From Alphaproteobacteria bacterium (GTDB lineage Bacteria > Pseudomonadota > Alphaproteobacteria > Micavibrionales > Micavibrionaceae), in contig JAJFGW010000009.1 of the NCBI GenBank assembly GCA_021775915.1, forward strand, positions 22,745 to 86,744: a stretch of DNA of 64,000 nucleotides, read 5' to 3'. The position numbers and the translations under genes were made by a program. How positions within the stretch are numbered: position 1 is the first letter of the stretch; the number at the start of each line of letters is the position of its first letter. The notes beneath the pieces are model-generated. The model searched no databases, was not told where the DNA came from, and saw only the letters and a program-made list of their open reading frames with translations. Shown here piece after piece: positions 24,814-33,637 of this stretch.

Positions 24814-24985
24814 GATTCTATTTATTTTGTAGCAATAAGGAAAGTGGCTGATTTTCGATTTCCGTGAGAAACACAGAAATGCGCGGGTATTTTTACTCTC
24901 CTTACTTTTATTTATGACTTCAAAATATTTAGCTAAACGACTCTAGCGATTCATAAATCCAAGTTTGACAAAGACAGGACGATTC
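24814..24985. promoter_or_regulatory. Cluster of GANTC (CcrM-type) sites upstream of ftsZ
   Basis: GATTC 24814-24818, GACTC 24939-24943, GATTC 24948-24952, GATTC 24981-24985. Confidence 0.45.
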
Positions 24986-25009
24986 GTGAAGCCCCGCAAA
25001 ACAGTTATC

Positions 25010-25095
25010 TGTGGATAAGGTAGGTTTTATACACAAAAAATCAAGATAAGGGGTGATTAACGCCATTTTGTGGCTGTTGACAGTGATGTGTATAA
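25010..25095. promoter_or_regulatory. Cluster of three perfect DnaA boxes (TTATNCACA) upstream of ftsZ
   Basis: TGTGGATAA 25010-25018, TTATACACA 25027-25035, TGTGTATAA 25087-25095. Confidence 0.7.
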
Positions 25096-25119
25096 GCGGT
25101 GGGAAGAATACAAATAGGG

Positions 25120-25590
25120 TTACCCTCCCTCGATCAAGTCGGGAGTAACGGCGAGGGAATTACCTTGCCTCCAAAAATTAAAATGGTCCCAAAGCGCCAT
25201 AAGACCCGACTGCGTTTCACAATTAGAAACACAGAAAAAACTCAAAAGAAAAATAATAATTACAGCGGCCGCAATAAAAAAAACATAGTACCACCTGAAA
25301 CGAAAACTGCCTTTTAATACGCCTGCCAGCCCGGCCGCCCAGAGTAAAAACCCGGCCATCGGACTCCTTGATATATCTTTTCCTTCTATCAAATAATCAG
25401 GATCAACCCAAAGGTCCGGAGGAACTTCTCTACCTTGAGCGTGATAGGCTTCCCTTTCCTGCGCCATCTCCCCAACAAGCGTTTGTCGCTCATCGGACAC
25501 ACCGATAACGACAATAAGATGGAGCACGGCGAGAATAAGCAACATTCCCGAGAATATAAGTCCGGCAATTTCCAGCTCTTTTATTTCCAT
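25120..25590 (-). CDS. Hypothetical membrane protein between ftsA and ftsZ
   Basis: 156-aa ORF immediately after ftsA; TM segments IAGLIFSGMLLILAVLHLIVVIGV, AGFLLWAAGLAGVL and WYYVFFIAAAVIIIFLLSFF. Confidence 0.7.
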   Translation of the reverse strand: MEIKELEIAGLIFSGMLLILAVLHLIVVIGVSDERQTLVGEMAQEREAYHAQGREVPPDLWVDPDYLIEGKDISRSPMAGFLLWAAGLAGVLKGSFRFRWYYVFFIAAAVIIIFLLSFFCVSNCETQSGLMALWDHFNFWRQGNSLAVTPDLIEGG

Positions 25591-25593
25591 GAA

Positions 25594-26862
25594 CTACCAG
25601 TTATCACGCATCCAAAATTTAACCCGCTCGAACATATTGCCCGGCTCGACCTGCGCCACAATAGCGGCAGGCATCTCATCACTGCGCTCTGAAACATAGG
25701 TCAGCAGCCCCGCCGTCGTCGCGAAGGCCGGGCCGTTTACGGATTCCGCTAGCCCGTCAATACGGATAGGCCGCCCAAGCCGCACCTGCTTATCAAGAAC
25801 CATTTGCCCGAGATCGCGCAAGCCCGGAAGCTGGCTCGCCCCGCCGGTCAAAATAACGCGCCGTCCGGCAAACTGGCCTGCGCCGCTATCATTCAATTTA
25901 GCGCGCGCCAGTTCCAGAATTTCCTCAAGACGCGGCTGGATAATTCCGACAAGCAATGAACGCGGCGCATGGTTCGGATGACTCTGTTGATCCTCGCCAA
26001 TCTGCGGCACATCAATCAGTTCATTCTCATCCGCGCTGCTCGCCACCGCGCTACCATATAAAACCTTGAGCCGCTCGGCATCGCTAAGGGACGTGCTCAG
26101 GCCGCGCGCAATATCACTAGTCACATGCTGGCCGCCGACGGGAATAGCATCACAATAAACCAGCGCCCCGCCGTAAAAGACCGCGATCGACGTCACGCCG
26201 CCGCCCATATCAATAACAGTGCAGCCCAGGTCCATTTCATCCTCGACCAGGCTCGCCAGCCCCGCCGCATAACCGGCTTCACAGAGCGCGCCAATATCAA
26301 GATGGCTGCGCTCGATACAAGTGGCAATATTACGCAGCGCACTGGTATCGCCTGTGACCAGATGAATATCAACTTCAAGCACATCACCAAACATGCCGCG
26401 CGGCTCACGAATGCCGTTATTGCCATCAATTGTATAGGTGTTCGGAATGGTATGGATGAGTTCAAAATCACCACTCACAGCATTGCCCTGTGCTTTAGCC
26501 AAAGCGCGGCGCACATCATTATCAGTGACGTCCTGCCCGGAAATATCAACATCAACGGTAAAATTATGCGAGCGGGCATGGACGCCCGGTACATTAATAA
26601 CGACCTCGCGCAGCGGGTAACCTTTCATCGCTTCCGCTGCCATATTCTCCGCCGCGTGCACGGTTTGGCGAATGGCGCCTTCCGCTGCGTTTAAATCAGT
26701 CACAGAACCCGCCTTGATACCTTGCGAGGCCTGATGCCCCACACCCAGAACTTCAAAATTTCCTTCATCGTCCACAATACGAGCAATAAAACAGGCGATC
26801 TTGCTGGAACCTATATCCAGCGCCGCAACGACCGATCCTTTTGGTTTTGACTTATGTTTCAT
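25594..26862 (-). CDS. ftsA: Cell division protein FtsA
   Basis: VVAALDIGSSKIACFIARI, GCTVIDMGGGVTSIAVF, RRVILTGGASQLPGL. Confidence 0.97.
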   Translation of the reverse strand: MKHKSKPKGSVVAALDIGSSKIACFIARIVDDEGNFEVLGVGHQASQGIKAGSVTDLNAAEGAIRQTVHAAENMAAEAMKGYPLREVVINVPGVHARSHNFTVDVDISGQDVTDNDVRRALAKAQGNAVSGDFELIHTIPNTYTIDGNNGIREPRGMFGDVLEVDIHLVTGDTSALRNIATCIERSHLDIGALCEAGYAAGLASLVEDEMDLGCTVIDMGGGVTSIAVFYGGALVYCDAIPVGGQHVTSDIARGLSTSLSDAERLKVLYGSAVASSADENELIDVPQIGEDQQSHPNHAPRSLLVGIIQPRLEEILELARAKLNDSGAGQFAGRRVILTGGASQLPGLRDLGQMVLDKQVRLGRPIRIDGLAESVNGPAFATTAGLLTYVSERSDEMPAAIVAQVEPGNMFERVKFWMRDNW

Positions 26863-27731
26863 ATATTATTCCCCTTAAGCCCGGCCTTATATTCTTTTAC
26901 CGCGCCAGGGCGAGTGCGCACGGTGATACGATCCGCTTCTCTCATATCGACAACAATCAAATCCTTTTCCAGCAGACCATCTTCTGCCTGCGCTTTGGCG
27001 AGCCGCCGCAGCGCCAGCCCCATATCATTTTCCGGCAGCTTGACCTTAATCCCGTTTTTGAGTTTCAAATCCCAGCGGCGCTCCCCGATCCAGATTGCTG
27101 CCTCTATTTTATCATTGATCAATGGCTCTACCGCCAAAAATGCGAGCAAGTCCGGCGCATGTTGCGGCGCGCTTTCCCCGACCAGAATAATCAAATCTTT
27201 GAATGGCTCAATCCGACGATCTGTTAATGTCACGCCCTCAGAATCAATAACGCGGATTTTCTTCTTGTTCTGCCACAACGCCACCGGCTTACGCTCCACA
27301 AGACCAATATAAATCGTACCGGGAAGACGCCGCTCGACATGGGCCTCCTTCACCCAGGCAATGCGCTCGATCAAACTTTTCGCATCTTTCGGATCAAAGG
27401 CAAAAATCGGGTCGCCGCGCTCGATATTAATAAGTGCTTTTAAAACATCGGCATCGCTATTGATACGGCCCTCAACTAAAATATTCTGCACGGCAAAGCC
27501 TGCATCTCCGGCCAGTTCGTATATTTTGTTCTGCGACCATGCGGCGCCGCGCGGGACAGCGCCGCTAATAAAAAGCCACGCCCCGAGCCATATCGCAAAA
27601 ACACCAAACCCGAAAACCAGACCAAAACGCCGGGCCAGCGCCTTTACGCGCTCTGCTTTGCCATTTTTGGCGCGGCGGGCTTTGACGCTTTTCTTGGTTG
27701 TTGCTCTTTTTGTGTTTCTTGACCGTGACAT
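26859..27731 (-). CDS. ftsQ: Cell division protein FtsQ
   Basis: Basic N-terminus, one TM, POTRA-like (VQNILVEGRINSDADVLKALINIERGDPIFAFDPKDAKSLIERIAWVKEAHVERRLPGTIYIGLVERKPVALWQ). Confidence 0.93.
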   Translation of the reverse strand: MSRSRNTKRATTKKSVKARRAKNGKAERVKALARRFGLVFGFGVFAIWLGAWLFISGAVPRGAAWSQNKIYELAGDAGFAVQNILVEGRINSDADVLKALINIERGDPIFAFDPKDAKSLIERIAWVKEAHVERRLPGTIYIGLVERKPVALWQNKKKIRVIDSEGVTLTDRRIEPFKDLIILVGESAPQHAPDLLAFLAVEPLINDKIEAAIWIGERRWDLKLKNGIKVKLPENDMGLALRRLAKAQAEDGLLEKDLIVVDMREADRITVRTRPGAVKEYKAGLKGNNI

Positions 27732-28639
27732 TTTGCGGTTTCCACCAGCTGAGAACAAAGTTTGACGAATGACATGCCGTTATAGACGACCTGAGAAGGC
27801 CCGATTGAAGCGGCCGTTAAGCCGGGCTGGGTGTTGATCTCAAGAAAATAAAGACCACCGGCACCAGAAACGCTGTCATCATAACGGAAATCACAACGCG
27901 CCAGCCCCGCACACCCAATCCCATTATACACAGCTTCAGCATTTTTCAGAGCCAAATTATAAACATCTTCCGGAATTTTTGCAGGCAGAATAAGTTGCGT
28001 AGCGTCATCATGATATTTTGCTTCATAATCAAAAAAGCTTGTCTGTGAGACAATCTCCGTGACGGCCTGCGCCTTGCCATCAAGCACGGCCACGGTCAGC
28101 TCCCGCCCCGGAATATATTGCTCGACCATAACTTCTTCGCCAAACGCCCAGCTTTCAGCCTCTAAAGAGAGAGGATCGTCACTTGCCATCACAAGCCGCA
28201 CACCAACGCTCGACCCTTCGCACGGCGGCTTGACCACATAAGGCGGCGCGATCACATGCCCGGACAGCACCTCCTCTATCTTGGCAATCACGCCATGCGG
28301 CACTTTAACACCAAAGCTTTCGGCCATGCGCTTGCAAAGCGGCTTGTCCATCCCGACCGAAGACGCCAGAACGCTCGAATGCGTATAGGGGATTTCAAGA
28401 ATATCCAGCACGGCCTGAATCGTGCCGTCCTCACCGCCTTTGCCATGAAGATTGTTAAACACCACATCCGGTTTGGGAGTCAGGGACCGCGCCAAAAACC
28501 CAATATCTTTTTGAACATCAATGACTTCAACATCATAACCGCCTTCACGCAAAGCCGCCGCGACCTCAACACCTTTGGTCAAAGACACTTGCCGTTCCGC
28601 CGACCAGCCGCCGACCAGTAATGCTACTTTTTTGCTCAT
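27644..28639 (-). CDS. ddl: D-alanine--D-alanine ligase
   Basis: VALLVGGWSAERQVSLTKG, HGKGGEDGTIQAVLDILEIPYTHS, ATP-grasp motifs, FLEINTQPGLT. Confidence 0.96.
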   Translation of the reverse strand: MSKKVALLVGGWSAERQVSLTKGVEVAAALREGGYDVEVIDVQKDIGFLARSLTPKPDVVFNNLHGKGGEDGTIQAVLDILEIPYTHSSVLASSVGMDKPLCKRMAESFGVKVPHGVIAKIEEVLSGHVIAPPYVVKPPCEGSSVGVRLVMASDDPLSLEAESWAFGEEVMVEQYIPGRELTVAVLDGKAQAVTEIVSQTSFFDYEAKYHDDATQLILPAKIPEDVYNLALKNAEAVYNGIGCAGLARCDFRYDDSVSGAGGLYFLEINTQPGLTAASIGPSQVVYNGMSFVKLCSQLVETAKCHGQETQKEQQPRKASKPAAPKMAKQSA

Positions 28640-29583
28640 GTTAAAAGTTCCCCAATACGTTTGATTTCCCAGCGTAGCGCGATTCCGTGAGTTTCCGCAA
28701 CGCGCTTACGTACTTCCTCCCCTAGATTTTCAAGGTCTTCCGCCGTGGCTGCGCCGGTGTTAATCATAAAATTACAGTGCTTTTCGCTCATCTGCGCGCC
28801 GCCGATTTTAAGTCCGCGTGCGCCCGCCTGATCTATAAGCTGCCAGACCTTTGTGTCCGTAGAAAGACCGGCTTGCGACAATTCTGTGACAGACGGATTG
28901 GCAAATGTGGAACCGCCGGTGCGCTCACGGATCGGCTGGCTCTCTTCGCGACGCTCTTTAATAGCCTGAATATGCGCCTTAATTTCTTCCGGGTCGCCTG
29001 CGCGTCCCTGAAATACAGCACCTGTGAAAATATAGTCCTCCGGCGTTGTTGTATGACGGTAAGCCATCCCCATATCATCTGGTGTCAAAACATGGATATT
29101 TCCCTGCCGATCAAGCGCCGTCGCCTCGGTCAAAACATCTTTGGTTTCGGTGCTATAGCACCCGGCATTCATCCGCAGCGCCCCGCCGATCGTGCCAGGA
29201 ATGCCGCTGAAAAATTCGAGCCCCTCAATTCCGGCATCAGCAGCTTCCCTGGCCACACTAGCATCAAGCGCTAAGGCCCCGGCCTTTACAAGCGTACCTT
29301 CCGTTTCCACCAGCGCAAATTCTCGCGGCAACCTTATTGTGACCCCGCGCACGCCGCCATCACGAATGATGCAATTGGATATAACACCAAATATTTGAAC
29401 AGGGACACCATCAGGTAACGCGCGCAAAAAATCCACGAGATCATCAATATCCGCAGGCTTGAACAGCACATCCGCCGTGCCTCCGGCCTTAAACCAGCCA
29501 TTCATTCCCAGCGGCGCATTTTCAGTAATGCGCCCGCGCACGGAGGGAAAATCGTCTATTTCGTTTAATGCTGTTTTGTTCAA
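28636..29583 (-). CDS. murB: UDP-N-acetylmuramate dehydrogenase
   Basis: GWFKAGGTADVLFKP, GLEFFSGIPGTIGGALRMNAGCY, TGGSTFANP. Confidence 0.95.
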   Translation of the reverse strand: MNKTALNEIDDFPSVRGRITENAPLGMNGWFKAGGTADVLFKPADIDDLVDFLRALPDGVPVQIFGVISNCIIRDGGVRGVTIRLPREFALVETEGTLVKAGALALDASVAREAADAGIEGLEFFSGIPGTIGGALRMNAGCYSTETKDVLTEATALDRQGNIHVLTPDDMGMAYRHTTTPEDYIFTGAVFQGRAGDPEEIKAHIQAIKERREESQPIRERTGGSTFANPSVTELSQAGLSTDTKVWQLIDQAGARGLKIGGAQMSEKHCNFMINTGAATAEDLENLGEEVRKRVAETHGIALRWEIKRIGELLT

Positions 29584-29890
29584 CTTTCTACTTTCGTATT
29601 TTGACCCACAAGCCCTTGTTTTAAAATAACATTTACCAAATCATCCAGTTTGTTCGTCATTTTTTATTTTCCGGCGTCTTTTCCTTTTATTTCATACACT
29701 TAGCTACAAAACCACTGTATGATTATATTCCTATCCTGTAAAGTGTTTTTCACAGCAAAGGTCGCGGATCAGGTCCAGGATGACAAAGCACAAAGTTTAT
29801 TCAGAGCAACAATATAGAAAATTCTATGTCATCCGCAAACCCCCATTTCAAAAAACTGTGGTTAACCGGAGGAAACAGCGGAGTTCAAAT

Positions 29891-29931
29891 TGATAGCCCA
29901 TAATTATCCATGATATACCATAGATATCCAT
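29891..29931. promoter_or_regulatory. Four 10-bp phased CCAT (ATGG) repeats upstream of mraZ, candidate MraZ operator
   Basis: tgatagCCCA/TaattatCCA/TgatataCCA/TagatatCCA/T: CCAT at 29898, 29908, 29918 and 29928. Confidence 0.55.
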
Positions 29932-30062
29932 GCTTGCCCGTACTGGGTGAGTTATGGTGTCCTCGCCGCTTCAGGACGGCGCTGTAATTGTTTGAAAACA
30001 AACGACTTTAGTGCCTAGAGCCTGAAAATTGAAACTTGGAATGAAAGGCGCAAGCAGGTCGT

Positions 30063-30518
30063 ATGGCTCTGTTTTTGTCAACATATGCGAATAAAATCGA
30101 CCGGAAAGGGCGCGTGTCCGTTCCGGCGTCTTTTCGCGTCGCGCTCAGCGATCAGGCGTTTCAGGGCATTGTCCTGTTCCGTTCCCATAGCCATATGTGT
30201 CTGGAAGGGTTCGGGCAAGCCTCCATGGAAGAGCTGAGCAACAGGCTGGATCATTTTGATTTGTTTTCTGCCGAGCAAGACGATATGGCGACAGCTATAT
30301 TCGGCGAAGCGGTAGCGCTGCCCTTTGACGGTGACGGGCGCATTATCCTGCCCGCCGACCTGATTGATTTTGCAAAACTTGATGAACAGGCCGCTTTTGT
30401 CGGGCTGGGGAAAAAATTTCAAATATGGAGTCCAAGTGAGTTCGGGGCACGCCGCAATGAAGCGCGTAAAAATGTGAAGGATAAGGGTTTGACCCTACCG
30501 AAAGAGGTGGCGGCATGA
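30063..30518 (+). CDS. mraZ: Transcriptional regulator / division-cluster protein MraZ
   Basis: FLSTYANKIDRKGRVSVPASFR, FDGDGRIILPADLIDFAKLDEQAAFVGLGKKFQIWSP. Confidence 0.95.
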   Translation: MALFLSTYANKIDRKGRVSVPASFRVALSDQAFQGIVLFRSHSHMCLEGFGQASMEELSNRLDHFDLFSAEQDDMATAIFGEAVALPFDGDGRIILPADLIDFAKLDEQAAFVGLGKKFQIWSPSEFGARRNEARKNVKDKGLTLPKEVAA

Positions 30519-31507
30519 GCGAAGCCCCTCATATCCCCGTGATGATCGACAATGTACTGGCGGCGCTAGAACCAAAAGACGGCGCGGTTTATGTTGACGG
30601 CACGTTCGGCGCGGGCGGTTACACAAAGGCCTTTCTTGACGCTGCCGATTGCACGGTCATTGCCATTGATCGCGACCAAACAGCAATTGAAAACGGCGCG
30701 GCGCTTAAAGATCAATATGGCGACCGGCTTGTGTTAACGCACGGACGTTTTAGTGATGCACTGGAACTTGCGCGCAATGCCGGGTTTGAATTTATTGACG
30801 GCTTTATTCTCGATGTCGGCGTGTCTTCGATGCAACTCGATCAAGCCGAGCGCGGTTTTTCCTTCCGCTTTAATGGGCCACTTGATATGCGCATGGATCA
30901 AAATAGTGACGGACAAAGCGCGGCGGATCTTGTGAACGAGCTACCGGAAGAAGATCTCGCCAACCTTATTTACCGCTTTGGCGATGAACGAAAATCAAGA
31001 CGTATCGCCAAAGAGATCGTAAAACAACGCGCTGAGGAGCGTATTGAAACCACAGGCCGTCTGGCCAGCATCATTCGCTCGGTTGTGCCCAAGTCAAAGA
31101 AAGATTCCATTGACCCGGCAACGCGCACTTTTCAGGCGCTACGTATTGCGGTGAATAGCGAAATCAGCGAAATAAATAAAGCGCTCTGCGCGGCAGAAAC
31201 GCTTTTAAAGCCCGGCGGAAAGTTAATTGTCGTCTCGTTCCATTCGCTAGAAGATACGCCTGTTAAAAAGTTTATGCGCGCGCGCGCCGGACAGGAAAGC
31301 AAAGGCTCGCGCCATCTTCCTCACATAGAAGCCGAAGATAACTGGACATTTACTCTACCATCCAAAAAGGCCCTTTTCCCTTCAGAGGACGAGGCCAATA
31401 CCAACCCCCGTGCACGGTCGGCGCGCATGCGCGTCGCCATCCGCACAGACTCTCCCCCCTGGAATACCGACACCAGCACTGAAATAAACGCGGGAGGATA
31501 TGGATGA
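30515..31507 (+). CDS. rsmH: 16S rRNA (cytosine1402-N4)-methyltransferase
   Basis: HIPVMIDNVLAAL, YVDGTFGAGGYTKAFL, VVSFHSLEDTPVKKFM. Confidence 0.97.
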   Translation: MSEAPHIPVMIDNVLAALEPKDGAVYVDGTFGAGGYTKAFLDAADCTVIAIDRDQTAIENGAALKDQYGDRLVLTHGRFSDALELARNAGFEFIDGFILDVGVSSMQLDQAERGFSFRFNGPLDMRMDQNSDGQSAADLVNELPEEDLANLIYRFGDERKSRRIAKEIVKQRAEERIETTGRLASIIRSVVPKSKKDSIDPATRTFQALRIAVNSEISEINKALCAAETLLKPGGKLIVVSFHSLEDTPVKKFMRARAGQESKGSRHLPHIEAEDNWTFTLPSKKALFPSEDEANTNPRARSARMRVAIRTDSPPWNTDTSTEINAGGYG

Positions 31508-31911
31508 AGCTGTTTAAGCTTTCCACATTACTCCCGATTGCCGGCGCCATTGCGGCCGGTGCCCTGCTGTTCTGGACATCGCAAAATGTGCAACAGTCGG
31601 AAAACGCACTCCGTAGCTTACAAAAGTCGGTAAAAAGCGAAGAGCAAACGATCCGTGTTTTGCACGCCGAGTGGGATTATTTGAACCGCCCTGACCGGCT
31701 GGAAGAATTGGCTGCCCGTCACCTTGGTGTCTCTTTATCATCGTCTGCGGCCTTTAGTGTTTCGGATGATTTATCGGCGCTGCCTGATCTGCTTATCCCT
31801 GTATTACCGCGACGCAAACCGCAAATGGAAGCGCAGCCTATTATGTTGCGCTCATCAAGCTTTAACGCGCTTTTGGAAGAAATGAACAAAGAAGGGGGCA
31901 AGCATGAGTAA
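31504..31911 (+). CDS. ftsL: Cell division protein FtsL
   Basis: Position between rsmH and ftsI; single TM; coiled-coil; LNRPDRLEELAARHLG. Confidence 0.85.
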   Translation: MKLFKLSTLLPIAGAIAAGALLFWTSQNVQQSENALRSLQKSVKSEEQTIRVLHAEWDYLNRPDRLEELAARHLGVSLSSSAAFSVSDDLSALPDLLIPVLPRRKPQMEAQPIMLRSSSFNALLEEMNKEGGKHE

Positions 31912-33637
31912 AGCGCCCATCTTCGCCAAAAAATCCATACGAATAAAAGGGACGCGCCATGCTGCGCTGGACAAAGCGCGGAGACGCATGACACTGATAA
32001 GCGGTGTCTTTATTTTAACATACATTCTCATTGGCGCGCGAGTGTTTGACCTCTCCATCATACAGGGGCGCTTGCAACAGAATGACGGCAATGAAAAATT
32101 TGTTAGCGCGAAAACATCGGACCATTTCCGTGGCAATATTGTTGACCGTAATGGCGTTATTCTCGCGACCTCTCTGGAAACAGCGTCATTATATGCCGAC
32201 CCGTCTTTGATTTCCGATCCCGCAAAAACGGCCAAAGAATTATCCGTGATGTTCTCCGATTTGGTTTACGGGGACGCCCTGCAAAAGCTGCAAAAGAAAG
32301 GCCGTTTTGTCTGGATCAAGCGCAGCCTGACACCAGCGCAGCAATATCAGGTTTTAGAGCTTGGGCATCCGGGGCTTGATTTTAAAACAGAGCGCAGCCG
32401 GATTTATCCGCAAGGCGCTATGGCCTCTCACATTGTCGGCTACACTGATACTGACGGTAACGGAATTGCCGGGATAGAGCGCAGCTTTGATAAGTTCCTG
32501 CAACAAGGCGGTGAAGCGCTACCCCTGACCCTTGATATAAGAGTGCAACATATTCTGCGCCGCGCACTGGAAAATGCCGTAGACACATATACCGCAAAAG
32601 CCGGGGCCGGTGTGGTTGTTGATATTGCCAGCGGCGAAATTCTGGCGGCGGTATCCCTGCCCGATTTTGATCCGCACAACCGTAGCAAAGCCAGCGCAAA
32701 ATCGTTCTTTAACAACTTAACGCTCGGCGTTTATGAACTCGGCTCAACCTTCAAAATATTCTCAACGGCGGCGCTGCTGGAAACACAGAATGTAAAAATG
32801 GGGCACAAATTCGATGCCCGTAAGCCGCTCAAGCGCGGACGTCATACTATTTCCGATTACCACGCAGAAAAGCGTAAATTAACGGTGCCGGAAGTTTTCA
32901 TGTTCTCTTCCAATATTGGCGCGGCGCTCATGGGGGAAATGGTCGGTACTGAGTCTCTCAAAAACTTCTATGAAGACCTTGGCCTTATGGAGCCGCTAAA
33001 ACTGGAAATAGAAGAAATCGGCACGCCGCTTGTGCCAAAGACATGGCGCGACATTAATACGCTCACCGCATCCTATGGTCACGGCATTGCCGTTAGTCCG
33101 TTGCAAATGGTCATGGCGGCCAGTTCTATCATCAGCGGCGGGTTATGGGTTCCGCCCACTCTTATTTCAGGCGGTAACAATAAGGCAAAAGAGTCACAAA
33201 ACAGCGCCGATATTCGCATAGTTTCGCCACAAACAGCACACAGAATGCGCCAGCTTTTAAGACTCGTTGTGACGGACGGTACAGGCAAAAATGCTGCCGT
33301 GCCCGGTTACAGCGTTGGCGGCAAAACAGGCACCGCCGAAAAAATCGGTAAAAAAGGCTATGACCGCAAGCGCCTGATTTCTTCCTTCCTCGGATTTTTT
33401 CCAATGGAAGAGCCGCGCTACGCCGTATTTGTCATGGTTGACGAACCACAAGGAACGAAAGCCAGCTTTGGATATGCCACAGGCGGATGGGTCGCAGCAC
33501 CCGCCGTAGGAAATATTATCGCGGCAATGGGGCCGCTTTTAGGGATTAAGCCGCAAAACATAGAACCGGAACATGATATGGCCGCGTCACTAAAACGACA
33601 TGTAAGTTTTGAGGGGGATCAAAATGCATCTCACTAA
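31904..33637 (+). CDS. ftsI: Peptidoglycan transpeptidase FtsI (PBP3)
   Basis: RGNIVDRNGVILATS, GSTFKIF (SxxK), FSSNIGAA (SxN), VGGKTGTAEK (KTG). Confidence 0.97.
   Translation: MSKAPIFAKKSIRIKGTRHAALDKARRRMTLISGVFILTYILIGARVFDLSIIQGRLQQNDGNEKFVSAKTSDHFRGNIVDRNGVILATSLETASLYADPSLISDPAKTAKELSVMFSDLVYGDALQKLQKKGRFVWIKRSLTPAQQYQVLELGHPGLDFKTERSRIYPQGAMASHIVGYTDTDGNGIAGIERSFDKFLQQGGEALPLTLDIRVQHILRRALENAVDTYTAKAGAGVVVDIASGEILAAVSLPDFDPHNRSKASAKSFFNNLTLGVYELGSTFKIFSTAALLETQNVKMGHKFDARKPLKRGRHTISDYHAEKRKLTVPEVFMFSSNIGAALMGEMVGTESLKNFYEDLGLMEPLKLEIEEIGTPLVPKTWRDINTLTASYGHGIAVSPLQMVMAASSIISGGLWVPPTLISGGNNKAKESQNSADIRIVSPQTAHRMRQLLRLVVTDGTGKNAAVPGYSVGGKTGTAEKIGKKGYDRKRLISSFLGFFPMEEPRYAVFVMVDEPQGTKASFGYATGGWVAAPAVGNIIAAMGPLLGIKPQNIEPEHDMAASLKRHVSFEGDQNASH

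Noticed and set aside
25010-25095. DnaA box cluster as a chromosomal origin
   Set aside because: No dnaA/hemE/parAB-type origin neighbours or long AT-rich unwinding region; regulation of ftsZ is more plausible.
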